From: UBA7236 sp964638865
GTDB lineage: Bacteria > Bacteroidota > Bacteroidia > Chitinophagales > BACL12
Length of the DNA stretch: 22,449 bases
Reading direction: 5' to 3'
Assembly: GCA_964638865.1 (NCBI GenBank)
Contig: CAZXBG010000055.1
Location: forward strand, 1 to 22,449
Shown in pieces: positions 8,296-16,672 of this stretch. The notes below the pieces were generated by a model. The model did not search any database. It had not been told where the DNA came from and was given only the letters and a program-made list of their open reading frames with translations. Position 1 is the first letter of the stretch, and every line of letters starts with the position of its first letter. The translations under genes were made by a program, and so were the position numbers.

Positions 8296-8330
8296 ATCAT
8301 CAGCGCAGTAGGCGCTGATGATTTTCTTTT
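8296..8330 (+). terminator. Terminator-like hairpin between the lipoprotein and barrel genes
   Basis: An 11-bp perfect stem (atcatcagcgc 8296-8306 with gcgctgatgat 8312-8322) has a 5-nt loop and is followed by tttctttt. It is 22 bp after the lipoprotein stop. The next gene starts only 7 bp after the T tract and has no promoter element of its own between, so the hairpin may act as a partial terminator or attenuator. Confidence 0.85.
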
Positions 8331-8337
8331 GTAATTA

Positions 8338-9213
8338 ATGATATTAAAATATTTTATAACAGCAATTTTTGTTTTTGGTTTTGGGGGCAAAATATCATTT
8401 GCTCAAACCGGATGGGTGCTTGATAAACATGAATTGTATGCAAATATTTCAACACAATATTTTGCTTCTGATAATTTTTATAATGCTCTGGGAGTTTCAA
8501 TACAAACAACACCTTTTAAACAAATAGGAACTTATTTTTATGGAGAGTTTGGAATATCAGAAGTATTTACAGTAATCGCAGATTTTCCATTTTTAAAAAT
8601 ACAAGGGTTTGAAACAACAAATTTTGTTGGGGGTATTGGCGATTTGACGATCGGATTAAAATATGGAATTACCAAAGGTAAAACGCCTGTTGCAATCACA
8701 CTGGCTCCCGAAATTCCAATAGGAAATTCAAATTTATATGCAATAAATAAATTAAATTCTTTCGAATCAATAAATCTTCCAACCGGTGATGGTGAATTTA
8801 ATTTGCATAACAAATTAGCTGTTTCCCATTCTTTTTATCCTAAACAATTTTACATATCTGCTTTCGGCGATTATAATTTAAGAACAAATTACGGTGATTT
8901 GCAATTTCGCGATCAGATTATAACCGGAATTGAGGCTGGGTATTCCTATAAAGGGGCATGGCTGATTTATAAAGCCGGAGCGCAAATTACGATAGGAGCC
9001 CAGAAAGGAATTACTGAATTTGCTAGAGGAGAAGGTACTGATTATTCTTACCATCAAATTGAAATTTCGTTCCCTTTAAGCAAAACATTATTCATAGGTG
9101 CAAGAGCTACTTTTCAGGCAGATTTTCCGGTTGAATTAAGTAATATTTATGTAGCCCCGGCTTTTGGTTTGTCTTTTTCTTATAAAGGGTTGTTGAAAAA
9201 ACGTGTTGACTAG
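8338..9213 (+). CDS. Predicted outer-membrane beta-barrel protein
   Basis: Protein of 291 residues with a signal peptide cleaved near FAQ-T (about residue 23). The rest is a series of amphipathic beta strands with aromatic girdle residues: ELYANISTQYF, GTYFYGEFGI, GGIGDLTIGLKYGI, QFYISAFGDYNLRTNYGD, GIEAGYSYKGAWLIYKAGAQITIG and a final AFGLSFSYKG. The G-G-I-G-D-L-T-I-G-L-K-Y-G phrase is typical of the MetA-pathway-of-phenol-degradation (PF13557)-like transporter or porin barrels. Substrate is unknown. The ATG used is the first in frame and begins 15 bp after the stem of the upstream hairpin. Expression probably depends on read-through from the lipoprotein promoter, because no TAnnTTTG box is seen in between. 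Confidence 0.85.
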   Translation: MILKYFITAIFVFGFGGKISFAQTGWVLDKHELYANISTQYFASDNFYNALGVSIQTTPFKQIGTYFYGEFGISEVFTVIADFPFLKIQGFETTNFVGGIGDLTIGLKYGITKGKTPVAITLAPEIPIGNSNLYAINKLNSFESINLPTGDGEFNLHNKLAVSHSFYPKQFYISAFGDYNLRTNYGDLQFRDQIITGIEAGYSYKGAWLIYKAGAQITIGAQKGITEFARGEGTDYSYHQIEISFPLSKTLFIGARATFQADFPVELSNIYVAPAFGLSFSYKGLLKKRVD

Positions 9214-9381
9214 TTTTAACTGGTGTTTTTCGAAGATGGTTTGTTTTGCGTAAATAATCATTTAATCTAACTGAGGAAACACTTTTACTCAAGTCTTTTG
9301 AATTTCACTTCTTTCGTTTTATTATATGAATATATTAAGATAATTTCACAAAAATTAAGACTCCTTGTGATCTTTTAGTAA

Positions 9382-9389
9382 TAGTTTTG
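9382..9389 (+). promoter_or_regulatory. Putative -7 promoter element of the DUF2911 gene
   Basis: TAGTTTTG matches TAnnTTTG. It lies 15 bp upstream of the ATG at 9405 and overlaps an upstream in-frame TTG (9387-9389). If this box is functional, transcription starts after that TTG, which excludes it as the start codon and leaves a very short leader. No -33 TTG at 17-23 bp spacing is seen. Confidence 0.45.
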
Positions 9390-9404
9390 TTAAAAATAAG
9401 AACG

Positions 9405-10547
9405 ATGACTATAAAATTACCATTGGTTTTTATGTTGATCATGGCAATAATGATCGGACAGGTGGTTGGGCAGCTATCTCAACCGCCAAGTGGCGACAAC
9501 CAAAAATCGAGTGTAACACAATATATGGGTTTAGTTGATATAACGATCGACTATTCTTCCCCTGATGTACACGGACCTAATGGCGAAGACAGGAGCGGGC
9601 ATATATGGGGTGAGCTGGTGGCTTATGGCATGTCGAATCAACAATTTGGTTTGTCAACAGATGCGAATCCCTCACCATGGCGTGGAGGGGCGAATGAAAA
9701 TACAACGATAGCATTTTCGCATGACATTCTTGTGGAAGGAAAGAAATTAAAAGCCGGCATTTATGGGATGCATTTTATTCCCGGAAAAGAGGAGTGGACG
9801 GTAATATTTTCATCAAATTCTACTGCTTGGGGGAGTTTTTTTTATGAGCAGAAAGATGATGTTTTGCGTGTATCTGTTAAACCTGAAAAAAATAATTATC
9901 ACGAATGGCTCAATTATGAATTTATCGACCGGCAGCCATCAAGTTGCATTGTTGCATTGGAATGGGAAAATTTAAAAGTTCCAATAAAGTTCGCGGTGGA
10001 AGATATAGTTGAATTATACATTAATGCCATGCGCAATCAATTGCAGGGTGAAACAGGATTTGATTATGTGCCTTGGGTGAATGCAGCAAATTATTGTGTT
10101 GAAAATAACAGGAATCTCAACGAAGCTTTGATATGGGCAAATTATGCAATGGAAGAACCCTTTTTTGGGAGGAAGAATTTTACCAGTTACTCGTGTAAGG
10201 CAAGCGTTTTAAGAGCATTGGGAAAAGTTGCCCAAAGCGATAGTATTATGTTGGTTGCAATAAATGATCCCGCAGCATCCATGTTGGATATTCATTATTA
10301 TGCAAGAGGTTTGCAGGCACAAAAAAGAAATAAGGAAGCATTGGAAATATTTATGGTGAACTATAAAAAATATCCGAAGGCCTACGTTACAAACCTTGGA
10401 TTGGCAAGAGGATATTCTGCAAATGGAGATTATACCAATGCACTGAAATATGCTAAATCAGGGTTGACATTAAATCCGGATCCTCAGGTTAAACAAACTT
10501 TAGAAGATGCCATAAAAAAATTGGAATTAAAACAGGATTTTAATTAA
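9405..10547 (+). CDS. DUF2911 domain protein with C-terminal TPR-like region
   Basis: Exported protein of 380 residues from the ATG at 9405. The frame stays open to a TTG at 9387, but that TTG lies inside a candidate -7 promoter element, and the ATG gives a compact signal peptide ending at VVG-Q (about residue 23). Residues about 25-175 match DUF2911 (PF11138): S-Q-P-P-S, V-T-Q-Y-M-G-L-V-D-I-T-I-D-Y-S-S-P-D-V, R-x-G-x-I-W-G-x-L-V-x-Y-G, W-R-G-G-A-N-E-N-T-T-I-x-F and L-K-A-G-I-Y-G-M-H-x-I-P. Residues about 205-380 are helical pairs in TPR style (N-E-A-L-I-W-A-N-Y-A, K-E-A-L-E-I-F, T-N-A-L-K-Y-A-K-S-G-L). DUF2911 has no proven activity. It is convergent with the S41 protease and shares its terminator. 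Confidence 0.92.
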   Translation: MTIKLPLVFMLIMAIMIGQVVGQLSQPPSGDNQKSSVTQYMGLVDITIDYSSPDVHGPNGEDRSGHIWGELVAYGMSNQQFGLSTDANPSPWRGGANENTTIAFSHDILVEGKKLKAGIYGMHFIPGKEEWTVIFSSNSTAWGSFFYEQKDDVLRVSVKPEKNNYHEWLNYEFIDRQPSSCIVALEWENLKVPIKFAVEDIVELYINAMRNQLQGETGFDYVPWVNAANYCVENNRNLNEALIWANYAMEEPFFGRKNFTSYSCKASVLRALGKVAQSDSIMLVAINDPAASMLDIHYYARGLQAQKRNKEALEIFMVNYKKYPKAYVTNLGLARGYSANGDYTNALKYAKSGLTLNPDPQVKQTLEDAIKKLELKQDFN

Positions 10548-10576
10548 ATAAAGAAAAAAAATAAAGTGCTATTTAA

Positions 10577-10617
10577 TACAAAAGCCGTGAAATTTATTTC
10601 ACGGCTTTTGTATTTTT
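10577..10617. terminator. Bidirectional terminator between convergent genes
   Basis: A 16-bp perfect stem (10577-10592 with 10597-10612) has a 4-nt loop (ttta) and a core of aaagccgtgaaa/tttcacggcttt. A T tract follows on the plus strand and A/T-rich sequence on the other side. It lies 30 bp after the DUF2911 gene and 30 bp after the end of the S41 protease, so it serves both. Confidence 0.9.
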
Positions 10618-10646
10618 AAACACGTAATATAATTAAAAGGTATTAT

Positions 10647-12272
10647 TTATTTACCTGCTATTTTTAAATTCTGAAATGTTTGGTCTTTTAAAGAACTCAG
10701 CGCTTTTATATATGCTGAATCGCTGCTATTTACTACGATCCAATATGCTTCGAAATTAAACAGATCGCGGGCAATTACTGCTTTAATTACGGTAGCGAGT
10801 TTTTCTTCACATAAAGCAAAATCCGCTTCATCTTTTACAACACTGTCGGCTTCCGCATAAATAAAAAATTGTTGCCATAGTGATTCATTCATATCAAATT
10901 TATTATTGAATTCGTGTGCATTGGCATATTGATTCGAAAGTGTTTCTCTGTTGTTATTTACATAAGTGAGTGAAAATTGATTTACAATGCCCTTTCCTAC
11001 AACTTGTGCATAATAATCAGTTGCCCACGTTGTATCTAATGGAATATATATATCGGGCATTATTCCTCCACCTCCATACACCACACGTTTTCCACTGGTG
11101 TAAAATGTGAGTGAATCAGGATAATGAAAGGTAGAATCTCCTAATAATTCCCCATCTCGGTAACGTTCACTCAATTCATCGTGATAAGCATCCAGCCCAT
11201 CTTCATAGGATTTCTGAATACTTCTTCCTGACGGAGTAAAATATCTGGATACAGTAAGTCTCATCGCAGAGCCGTCGGGTAAATTAAATGATCGCTGTAC
11301 CAACCCCTTCCCAAAACTTCTTCTTCCAATCACTAAAGCTCTATCCCAATCTTGTAATGCACCAGTTACAATTTCACTTGCTGATGCTGATCCTTCATCG
11401 ATCAAAATAATCACTTTCCCTTGCAACATACTGCCGTTACCAACCGAATTGTCATCCTTACGCGGATATGCCTTTCCTTCCGTATAAACAATAAGTTTAT
11501 TGGCAGGTAGAAATTCATTTGCCATATCAATAGCCGCATTCAAATATCCACCGCCATTTCCACGAAGATCAAGAATGAGGTCTTTCATACCCAAAAGGTG
11601 TAATTCGCTCAAGGCCAATTTAAATTCTTCTGTGGTAGTTGCTGCAAATTTGCTCACACGAATATATCCGGTCTCCGGTTCTGCCATATATTTGGCGTCT
11701 ATGCTGTAAAGCGGGATAACATCTCTGGTGATTTTGAACTCTAGTCGCTTCTTAGCCCCTTTGCGATCGATATAAACGGTTACATCGGTTCCCTTTTTGC
11801 CGCGTAACCGATCCATTACACCTTTATTTGACATCCCAATACCGGCTACTTCCTCCTCGTTTATCTTAACAATCTTATCTCCGGCCATTAAACCCACCTT
11901 TTCGCTGGGTCCACCGGAAATCACTCCAACCACAAATATGGTATCGTTCAGTAAATTGAACTGAATACCCACGCCTTCAAAATTACCTTCCAAAGGTTCA
12001 TTTGCTTCTTTGAGTTCTGCTTCGGTAAAATAAACCGAATGGGGGTCAAGTTTGGTCAATACTTCAACAATAGCGTCTTCTACCAGTTTGCCCGCATCTA
12101 TATCATCCATATATCGATCGTCAACTATGGAGAGAAATCGTTCAAATTTTTCCAATGCTTCAGCCTCCGTCAATTCAGCAGGCTTTTCAGTAGTTACGAT
12201 GGTTTGTTGTGCAAAAACAATTTGAGAACCGGTAACCACCAGTGCAAAAAGCAAGATTTTTATTTTATTCAT
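10647..12272 (-). CDS. S41 family C-terminal processing peptidase
   Basis: Serine endopeptidase of the tail-specific protease (CtpA/Prc) type, exported to the periplasm or outer envelope. The signal peptide ends at VFA-Q (about residue 21). A PDZ domain lies at about 90-175 (GVGIQF...GLMAGDKIVKINEEEV). The S41 core follows with the substrate-binding strand Y-I-R-V-S-K-F and the D-L-R-G-N-G-G-G loop. The catalytic pair is Ser297 in GSASASEIV and Lys322 in RSFGKGLVQ, 25 residues apart as in the family. The last 150 residues are the extra C-terminal region seen in Bacteroidota members. Length (541) is normal for the group. The enzyme probably trims or degrades envelope proteins from their C-termini; the actual substrate is unknown. 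It has its own -7 element upstream. Confidence 0.95.
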   Translation of the reverse strand: MNKIKILLFALVVTGSQIVFAQQTIVTTEKPAELTEAEALEKFERFLSIVDDRYMDDIDAGKLVEDAIVEVLTKLDPHSVYFTEAELKEANEPLEGNFEGVGIQFNLLNDTIFVVGVISGGPSEKVGLMAGDKIVKINEEEVAGIGMSNKGVMDRLRGKKGTDVTVYIDRKGAKKRLEFKITRDVIPLYSIDAKYMAEPETGYIRVSKFAATTTEEFKLALSELHLLGMKDLILDLRGNGGGYLNAAIDMANEFLPANKLIVYTEGKAYPRKDDNSVGNGSMLQGKVIILIDEGSASASEIVTGALQDWDRALVIGRRSFGKGLVQRSFNLPDGSAMRLTVSRYFTPSGRSIQKSYEDGLDAYHDELSERYRDGELLGDSTFHYPDSLTFYTSGKRVVYGGGGIMPDIYIPLDTTWATDYYAQVVGKGIVNQFSLTYVNNNRETLSNQYANAHEFNNKFDMNESLWQQFFIYAEADSVVKDEADFALCEEKLATVIKAVIARDLFNFEAYWIVVNSSDSAYIKALSSLKDQTFQNLKIAGK

Positions 12273-12303
12273 AATTTAAGGGTGTTCTTTTGATATTTAA
12301 GTT

Positions 12304-12311
12304 CAAATTTA
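12304..12311 (-). promoter_or_regulatory. Putative -7 promoter element of the S41 peptidase gene
   Basis: The minus strand reads TAAATTTG (TAnnTTTG), 31 bp upstream of the ATG. No -33 box at standard spacing was found. Confidence 0.45.
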
Positions 12312-12534
12312 ATTTGATTTTTTCTATTAACGATGAAAATGCCTAAATAGGTTCAATTTAACAAACCTTAACCTTAAAAGGGATTAGTATTAGGGCAAAT
12401 TATATACACATCAATCCTGCCAAAAATTATTCTTTTCAAAATATTTAAAATTGATCAAACCCTTTTCACCTTATGACTCGCGAATATCCATTTTGGTGAA
12501 TATTTACCCTTTTACTGTATAGGATTATTATTTT

Positions 12535-12567
12535 TTTGGATTTCCATATTTCACTTCCGTAATTTTG
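12535..12567 (+). promoter_or_regulatory. Putative promoter (-33 and -7) of the EamA transporter gene
   Basis: TTTG at 12535-12538 and TAATTTTG at 12560-12567 are separated by 21 bp, a match to both halves of the Bacteroidota consensus TTTG/TAnnTTTG. With the TAnnTTTG in this position, transcription would begin near 12574. That excludes the in-frame TTG at 12565 as a start codon. Confidence 0.65.
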
Positions 12568-12594
12568 TTGCGGAATAAAAATCCACTTTCTATT

Positions 12595-13503
12595 TTGTTC
12601 AACTATCGCAAAAACAGTCATACACACGCGATTTATTACATGATCTCCTCTACATTTCTGTTTGCCCTAATGAATGTGATGGTAAAAATGCTGGAAGGAA
12701 TTCCCTCTCACGAAATTGTATTATTCAGGTCAGTTATCACGTTTATAATCACATTTTATCTTTTGCGCCGCAACAATATTGCTCCTTTAGGGAAAAGCCA
12801 TCGCTTAATAATGATTGGGAGAGGAGTTGCGGGTTCGATAGCATTGATGATCTTTTTTTATACAATTAAACATTTACCCCTTGCAACGGCTGTAACGGTT
12901 GGTTATTTATCACCCATATTCACCATCATTTTTGCCTCCCTTTTATTGCGGGAACACGTGAATTGGAAACAATGGTTATTTTTTGCCTTTTCGTTTACAG
13001 GTATTGTTTTTATTAACGGTATTGAATTAAATGGTGATACCACACTTGTGTTATTGGGTGTATTAGGAGCGGCGTGTTCTGGGCTTGCCTACAATGCATT
13101 GAGAAAAACAGCAGGATTTGTTGACCCACTTGTGGTTGTTTTTTATTTACCTCTAATAACTATTCCGGTGATAACGCCGTTTTGTGTGCAACATTGGGTA
13201 ACACCGCATGGTTGGGAATGGTTGATATTATTAGGTGTTGGAGTTGTAACACAATTCGCTCAATTGAATATGACCAAAGCCTACCAAATGGAAAGAGCAG
13301 GTTCCATTGCGAATTGGGCATACCTGGGTGTTGTTTTCGCTTTGATTTTCGGATATTTTATTTTTGAAGAACGTTACGATGTGGTTGCAATATTTGGTAT
13401 GCTGATTGTTGTTGCCGGAATTATATCAAATTTCCTTTACGTGAACAGAGTTACCTCAGCAAAAAGATTTAAAGCTTATTTCAGGGGATTTCCGGGATTG
13501 TGA
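12595..13503 (+). CDS. EamA/DMT-superfamily transporter
   Basis: Inner-membrane protein with about ten predicted helices in two EamA repeats. The first helix includes MISSTFLFALMNVMVKM, then E-I-V-L-F-R-S. The end of repeat 1 shows the conserved L-L-R-E-H-V-N-W-K-Q-W, and the end of repeat 2 shows F-E-E-R-Y-D-V-V-A-I-F-G-M-L-I-V-V-A-G. Members export small metabolites or amino acids; the substrate is unknown. Start choice is uncertain. The frame is open from a TTG at 12565, but that lies inside the promoter. I use the TTG at 12595 because homologs usually have several residues before the Y-M of helix 1. The first ATG, at 12640, would shorten helix 1. Other family members of about 290-300 residues fit. 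No terminator is visible before the convergent operon. Confidence 0.92.
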   Translation: MFNYRKNSHTHAIYYMISSTFLFALMNVMVKMLEGIPSHEIVLFRSVITFIITFYLLRRNNIAPLGKSHRLIMIGRGVAGSIALMIFFYTIKHLPLATAVTVGYLSPIFTIIFASLLLREHVNWKQWLFFAFSFTGIVFINGIELNGDTTLVLLGVLGAACSGLAYNALRKTAGFVDPLVVVFYLPLITIPVITPFCVQHWVTPHGWEWLILLGVGVVTQFAQLNMTKAYQMERAGSIANWAYLGVVFALIFGYFIFEERYDVVAIFGMLIVVAGIISNFLYVNRVTSAKRFKAYFRGFPGL

Positions 13504-13550
13504 ATTTGAATAACGCCGGTGCTTTCAAATTTTACCTAAAGGAAACAACT

Positions 13551-15236
13551 TTATTGTTTAACAAAAATGCCGGTTACAGTTGAGCTACCATCAATAATTT
13601 CGGCGATGTAAGTGCCGGGAGCCAATGAAGAAGTATTGAGTGGTATTTGATTTACCCCTTTTTCAAGTTGCTGTTCAAAGCGGTTTAATAAAATTCCATC
13701 CGCTGAATAAATATTAATATGTCCTTCGCCATTAAAATTAGCGCTATAATAAAGTGTGATAGAATTTATGGAAGGATTTGGTGAAATTGATAAAGTATTA
13801 TTTATTTCTGAAGTGAGGGAAATAACATTGGAGTATTCAAAATTATTATCCAGATCAAACATTTTTAATCTGTAGTAAGTTGTTTGGGCAACAGGGTATC
13901 TATCTAGAAATTGATAATTTAATTCTGAAGTTGAATTACCCGCTGCTGCTACAACTCCAATTTGTGAAAATTGATTTGCATCTGCAGAACTTTCTATACT
14001 AAAATAATTGCTGTTCTTTTCATTTGCTGTTATCCAATTTAATAAATTTCCCTCTAAAGTAACCTTTCCGGTAAACTTTAATAATTCTATAGGCAATAGT
14101 GCACCTGTGCCATCAACTATTCCATGTATTCTGTAAACAGAAGGAGGTATTGTAGCACTAATCCCGGCTATGGTGAAATTATTCGGACAAGTTTCATAAC
14201 CAGGTACTAAAAATGGCGGGGGAGAAGTCATCACCAAGATATTATTTGGATATCCATCATTTGCAAAAAATCGCAAAGCACCTAACCATGTGGAAGCATA
14301 AAATGGACATTCCGCTTCTAAAATTGGACCCGGGTCAGAAATTATTGTATAATCATATGATCCTGCACTTCCCAAAGCATACCACTCCACTGATAATTGG
14401 CAATTTGTTGTAAGCTGATCTAAAATACCATCAGCCGGGGAAAAAGGATTGTCAAGAATAGTAGCACCAACAATACCCGGATTTGTGCCAATGTCGCAAT
14501 ACATTATCTTTCCTAAAAGATTAATTGTGCCGGGTTGCACATACCCTATAATATTTGAGGTAGTTGCAGAAGTTGTATTAATTTGAAATGGTTCTTCCCC
14601 ATCTAAAAATGTTGATTGTATTCCTACAGGATAATAATAATTTGCTGTTCCCGAAACACCTCTTCTGAATTTTCCTTCTATATAATTATTTGCCCCACTG
14701 GTAGCATAGCCGGAAATAGATGCAACGGCATTATTAATTAAATATAATTCATAACTATACAAAGATCCATTGTTGCCATGGGAGATAATATCTGTCCTGA
14801 TAATTCCATTGGATTCGAATTGAATAGTTCCTGCAGAATTTACACTTACATTAGCTTGAAGTGATACTAATTGCCCGGGCGCAGATTTATCAATTTTCAG
14901 ATTATAAAACTGATTGGTTGTTGCAATAAGCCCGTTCATTGTTCCTCTTATTACCTGTGCCGATCCACCGGAAAACCTTTCCGTTCCATTGGAGATATAA
15001 GAGCCGGCAACAAGCGGATAATTTTCCCAATCGCCTGTTAATTCAATTTCTCCAACATCATTCTGCATTTCACCACCATTATTTGTGATAGCTCCATTCA
15101 CATACAATGTTGGCATTCCACCTGCAATTCCATCCACATATATTTCTTTACCCAAAGTATTACCTTCCACATAAATTTGCGAATAGGAAAAACCTAAAGT
15201 AAAAAAATATATTATTGTAGTAGAAATTAATTTCAT
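13551..15236 (-). CDS. T9SS-sorted cell-surface protein, last gene of the fibre-like operon
   Basis: Secreted protein of 561 residues with a signal peptide ending around SYS-Q (about residue 19). The N-terminal half is a beta-rich repeat-like region: IYVEG, LYVNGAITNNGGEM, GEIELTGDWEN and the strand phrase N-L-K-I-D-K. This style is common in large Bacteroidota surface proteins. Around residues 385-470 is a domain (ELLKFTGKVTLEGNLLNWITANEKNSNYFSIE split over two strands) of the type that precedes the sorting signal in T9SS cargo. The last 80 residues are a T9SS type A sorting domain (SISPNPSINSITL, then SLAPGTYIAEI). It starts 14 bp after the stop of the third paralog and is probably cotranscribed with all three. 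No enzymatic motif is seen. It is the only gene of the operon with a sorting domain. Confidence 0.9.
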   Translation of the reverse strand: MKLISTTIIYFFTLGFSYSQIYVEGNTLGKEIYVDGIAGGMPTLYVNGAITNNGGEMQNDVGEIELTGDWENYPLVAGSYISNGTERFSGGSAQVIRGTMNGLIATTNQFYNLKIDKSAPGQLVSLQANVSVNSAGTIQFESNGIIRTDIISHGNNGSLYSYELYLINNAVASISGYATSGANNYIEGKFRRGVSGTANYYYPVGIQSTFLDGEEPFQINTTSATTSNIIGYVQPGTINLLGKIMYCDIGTNPGIVGATILDNPFSPADGILDQLTTNCQLSVEWYALGSAGSYDYTIISDPGPILEAECPFYASTWLGALRFFANDGYPNNILVMTSPPPFLVPGYETCPNNFTIAGISATIPPSVYRIHGIVDGTGALLPIELLKFTGKVTLEGNLLNWITANEKNSNYFSIESSADANQFSQIGVVAAAGNSTSELNYQFLDRYPVAQTTYYRLKMFDLDNNFEYSNVISLTSEINNTLSISPNPSINSITLYYSANFNGEGHINIYSADGILLNRFEQQLEKGVNQIPLNTSSLAPGTYIAEIIDGSSTVTGIFVKQ

Positions 15237-15250
15237 TAATATAAAATTAT

Positions 15251-16660
15251 TTAGAGGTTGTGGAGTTTGGTTATCATTGTTTCAATTTCATTTATTTTCT
15301 TTTGTTTTGTAACTGCTGATAGGTAAATATCTTCATTTATTAATAAGATTCCTTCATTTAATTTTTTAATTAATAAAGTCCGGTTGTTTATTAATTGTTG
15401 TTCAATTAATTCAGAACGTTCATAAATTTCTTTAATATACAATGCCTGATCTTCCGCACTAATCCATAGATCTGTAAGCAATTCGCCAAGCGAGAAACTT
15501 CCATTTTGTTCCCATTCATCACGGCCTGCAATATTTGGCAAGTGGCGATACAGAGAAACAAATTCTTCTAATTCAGCTATTGATAAATGGCGATATTCCT
15601 CACAATTTTCAAGATCAGTTTCTTTTACTTCTTTGTCGAAATATTCGTCAAATACATAATCGCTCAGTAAGGAATTATCATCATACACAGATTCTGCGGT
15701 AACAGTTCCGGGGCCACGATTATCTGCGCCATAAAATAAAAGCGGATTGCCGACTACAATTGCATCATTAAAAGTATAATAAGTATCTACACCGGTTGTT
15801 ATTAATGCTCCGGAGGAACCAAATCTTGTAACAGGCCTGCTTGTTGACGCCTGTGGCGTAAACGCACCGGAACAAATTGTGGGAGTTAAATCGGCATAAT
15901 ATCCATAAGCAGTATTATACCCATATCCATTATCGAGTTGAACAATACATCCTGTGGCAAGTGCTAAAATATTATTGTTCCAACACACTTCTATACAAAC
16001 GTTAGAGGTGCCGTCCCAAACAAAAGGAACTGCAAGATTAAAATCATTATTACCTGCCACTAAAGTATATAATCCGGAAGTGTAATAGGAAGTTAATCCC
16101 GTTTCATAGGTTGTAAGTGTATTTGTTGCGGTATTCTTTAATTTAATTTCCAGACTTGCAAGTGTATATGCTCCCGGTGCAACTGTAATAAATCCTACCA
16201 TATTAATATTTCCTGCACATAATCCGGCGGCTGATAATTCAGATGCGCGATATAATAATTGCGTTCTGTCGCCGCCCCACCAGGTATTAAAAGGACTTGC
16301 GAGATAACTCGGCATTCCATAACCGGTGGCGGGGTTTGATGCTTCAAATACCCCTAATGTAACGGGTGAAGTACATCCTGAATATGCAGTATAATCATCT
16401 ACTGCTGCTATTTCACTATTTTCCAATTTCACATAAGCAGGAAGGGAAGTTCTTCCCTCATGCCATCCTTCGGCTACATTCCATCTTATGGTTCCGGGAA
16501 TGGGTGTGGCTGCTACTCCGCCTCCGGTAATAATAATTGCACCATTAACATCCAGTTTTTCTAATGGCGTTGAAGTTCCGATTCCAACATTACCCTGTGC
16601 ATTTAACAAGACAGGTAATATTAAAATGTAAATACAAACGATATATTGGAATAACTTCAT
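15251..16660 (-). CDS. Fibre-like surface protein paralog C (tail-fibre-style C-terminus)
   Basis: Exported protein of 469 residues and third paralog of the operon. The signal peptide ends at LNA-Q (22). VGIGTSTPLEKLDVNGA (25-41) is the stalk motif found at the start of many Bacteroidota fibre-like proteins. PGTI.WN...GWHEG (55-69) follows. A beta domain at about 95-280 contains LLYRASELSAAGLCAGNI and the WDGTSNVCIEVCWNNN signature (215-230). The C-terminal module runs from GPGTVTAESVYDDN (316-329) through LSDYVFDEYFD and RHLPNIAGRDEW (372-383) to LYIKEI. The last 60 residues are coiled-coil-like and differ in length from paralog A. It has no T9SS sorting domain. It starts 12 bp after paralog B, in the same operon. 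Function is unknown; a trimeric adhesin or fibre is a reasonable inference. Confidence 0.88.
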   Translation of the reverse strand: MKLFQYIVCIYILILPVLLNAQGNVGIGTSTPLEKLDVNGAIIITGGGVAATPIPGTIRWNVAEGWHEGRTSLPAYVKLENSEIAAVDDYTAYSGCTSPVTLGVFEASNPATGYGMPSYLASPFNTWWGGDRTQLLYRASELSAAGLCAGNINMVGFITVAPGAYTLASLEIKLKNTATNTLTTYETGLTSYYTSGLYTLVAGNNDFNLAVPFVWDGTSNVCIEVCWNNNILALATGCIVQLDNGYGYNTAYGYYADLTPTICSGAFTPQASTSRPVTRFGSSGALITTGVDTYYTFNDAIVVGNPLLFYGADNRGPGTVTAESVYDDNSLLSDYVFDEYFDKEVKETDLENCEEYRHLSIAELEEFVSLYRHLPNIAGRDEWEQNGSFSLGELLTDLWISAEDQALYIKEIYERSELIEQQLINNRTLLIKKLNEGILLINEDIYLSAVTKQKKINEIETMITKLHNL

Positions 16661-16672
16661 TATTTTTTTGAT

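Larger units (their letters stand above)
12273..12594. other. 322-bp intergenic region between divergent S41 protease and EamA genes
   Basis: No coding sequence or RNA gene is seen. The left end holds the -7 element for the protease and the right end holds a well-formed promoter for the EamA gene. The middle, about 12330-12530, is A/T-rich with no hairpin or repeat that I can support. Confidence 0.7.

Noticed and set aside
9209..9230. Possible terminator after the barrel gene
   Set aside because: The stem (actag with ctggt, one wobble) is short and A/T-rich. It is followed by gttttt, but it is too weak to call.
13504..13550. Terminator between the EamA gene and the convergent operon
   Set aside because: Only aaacaa/ttgttt with a 5-nt loop was found, which is too weak; no terminator can be supported here.
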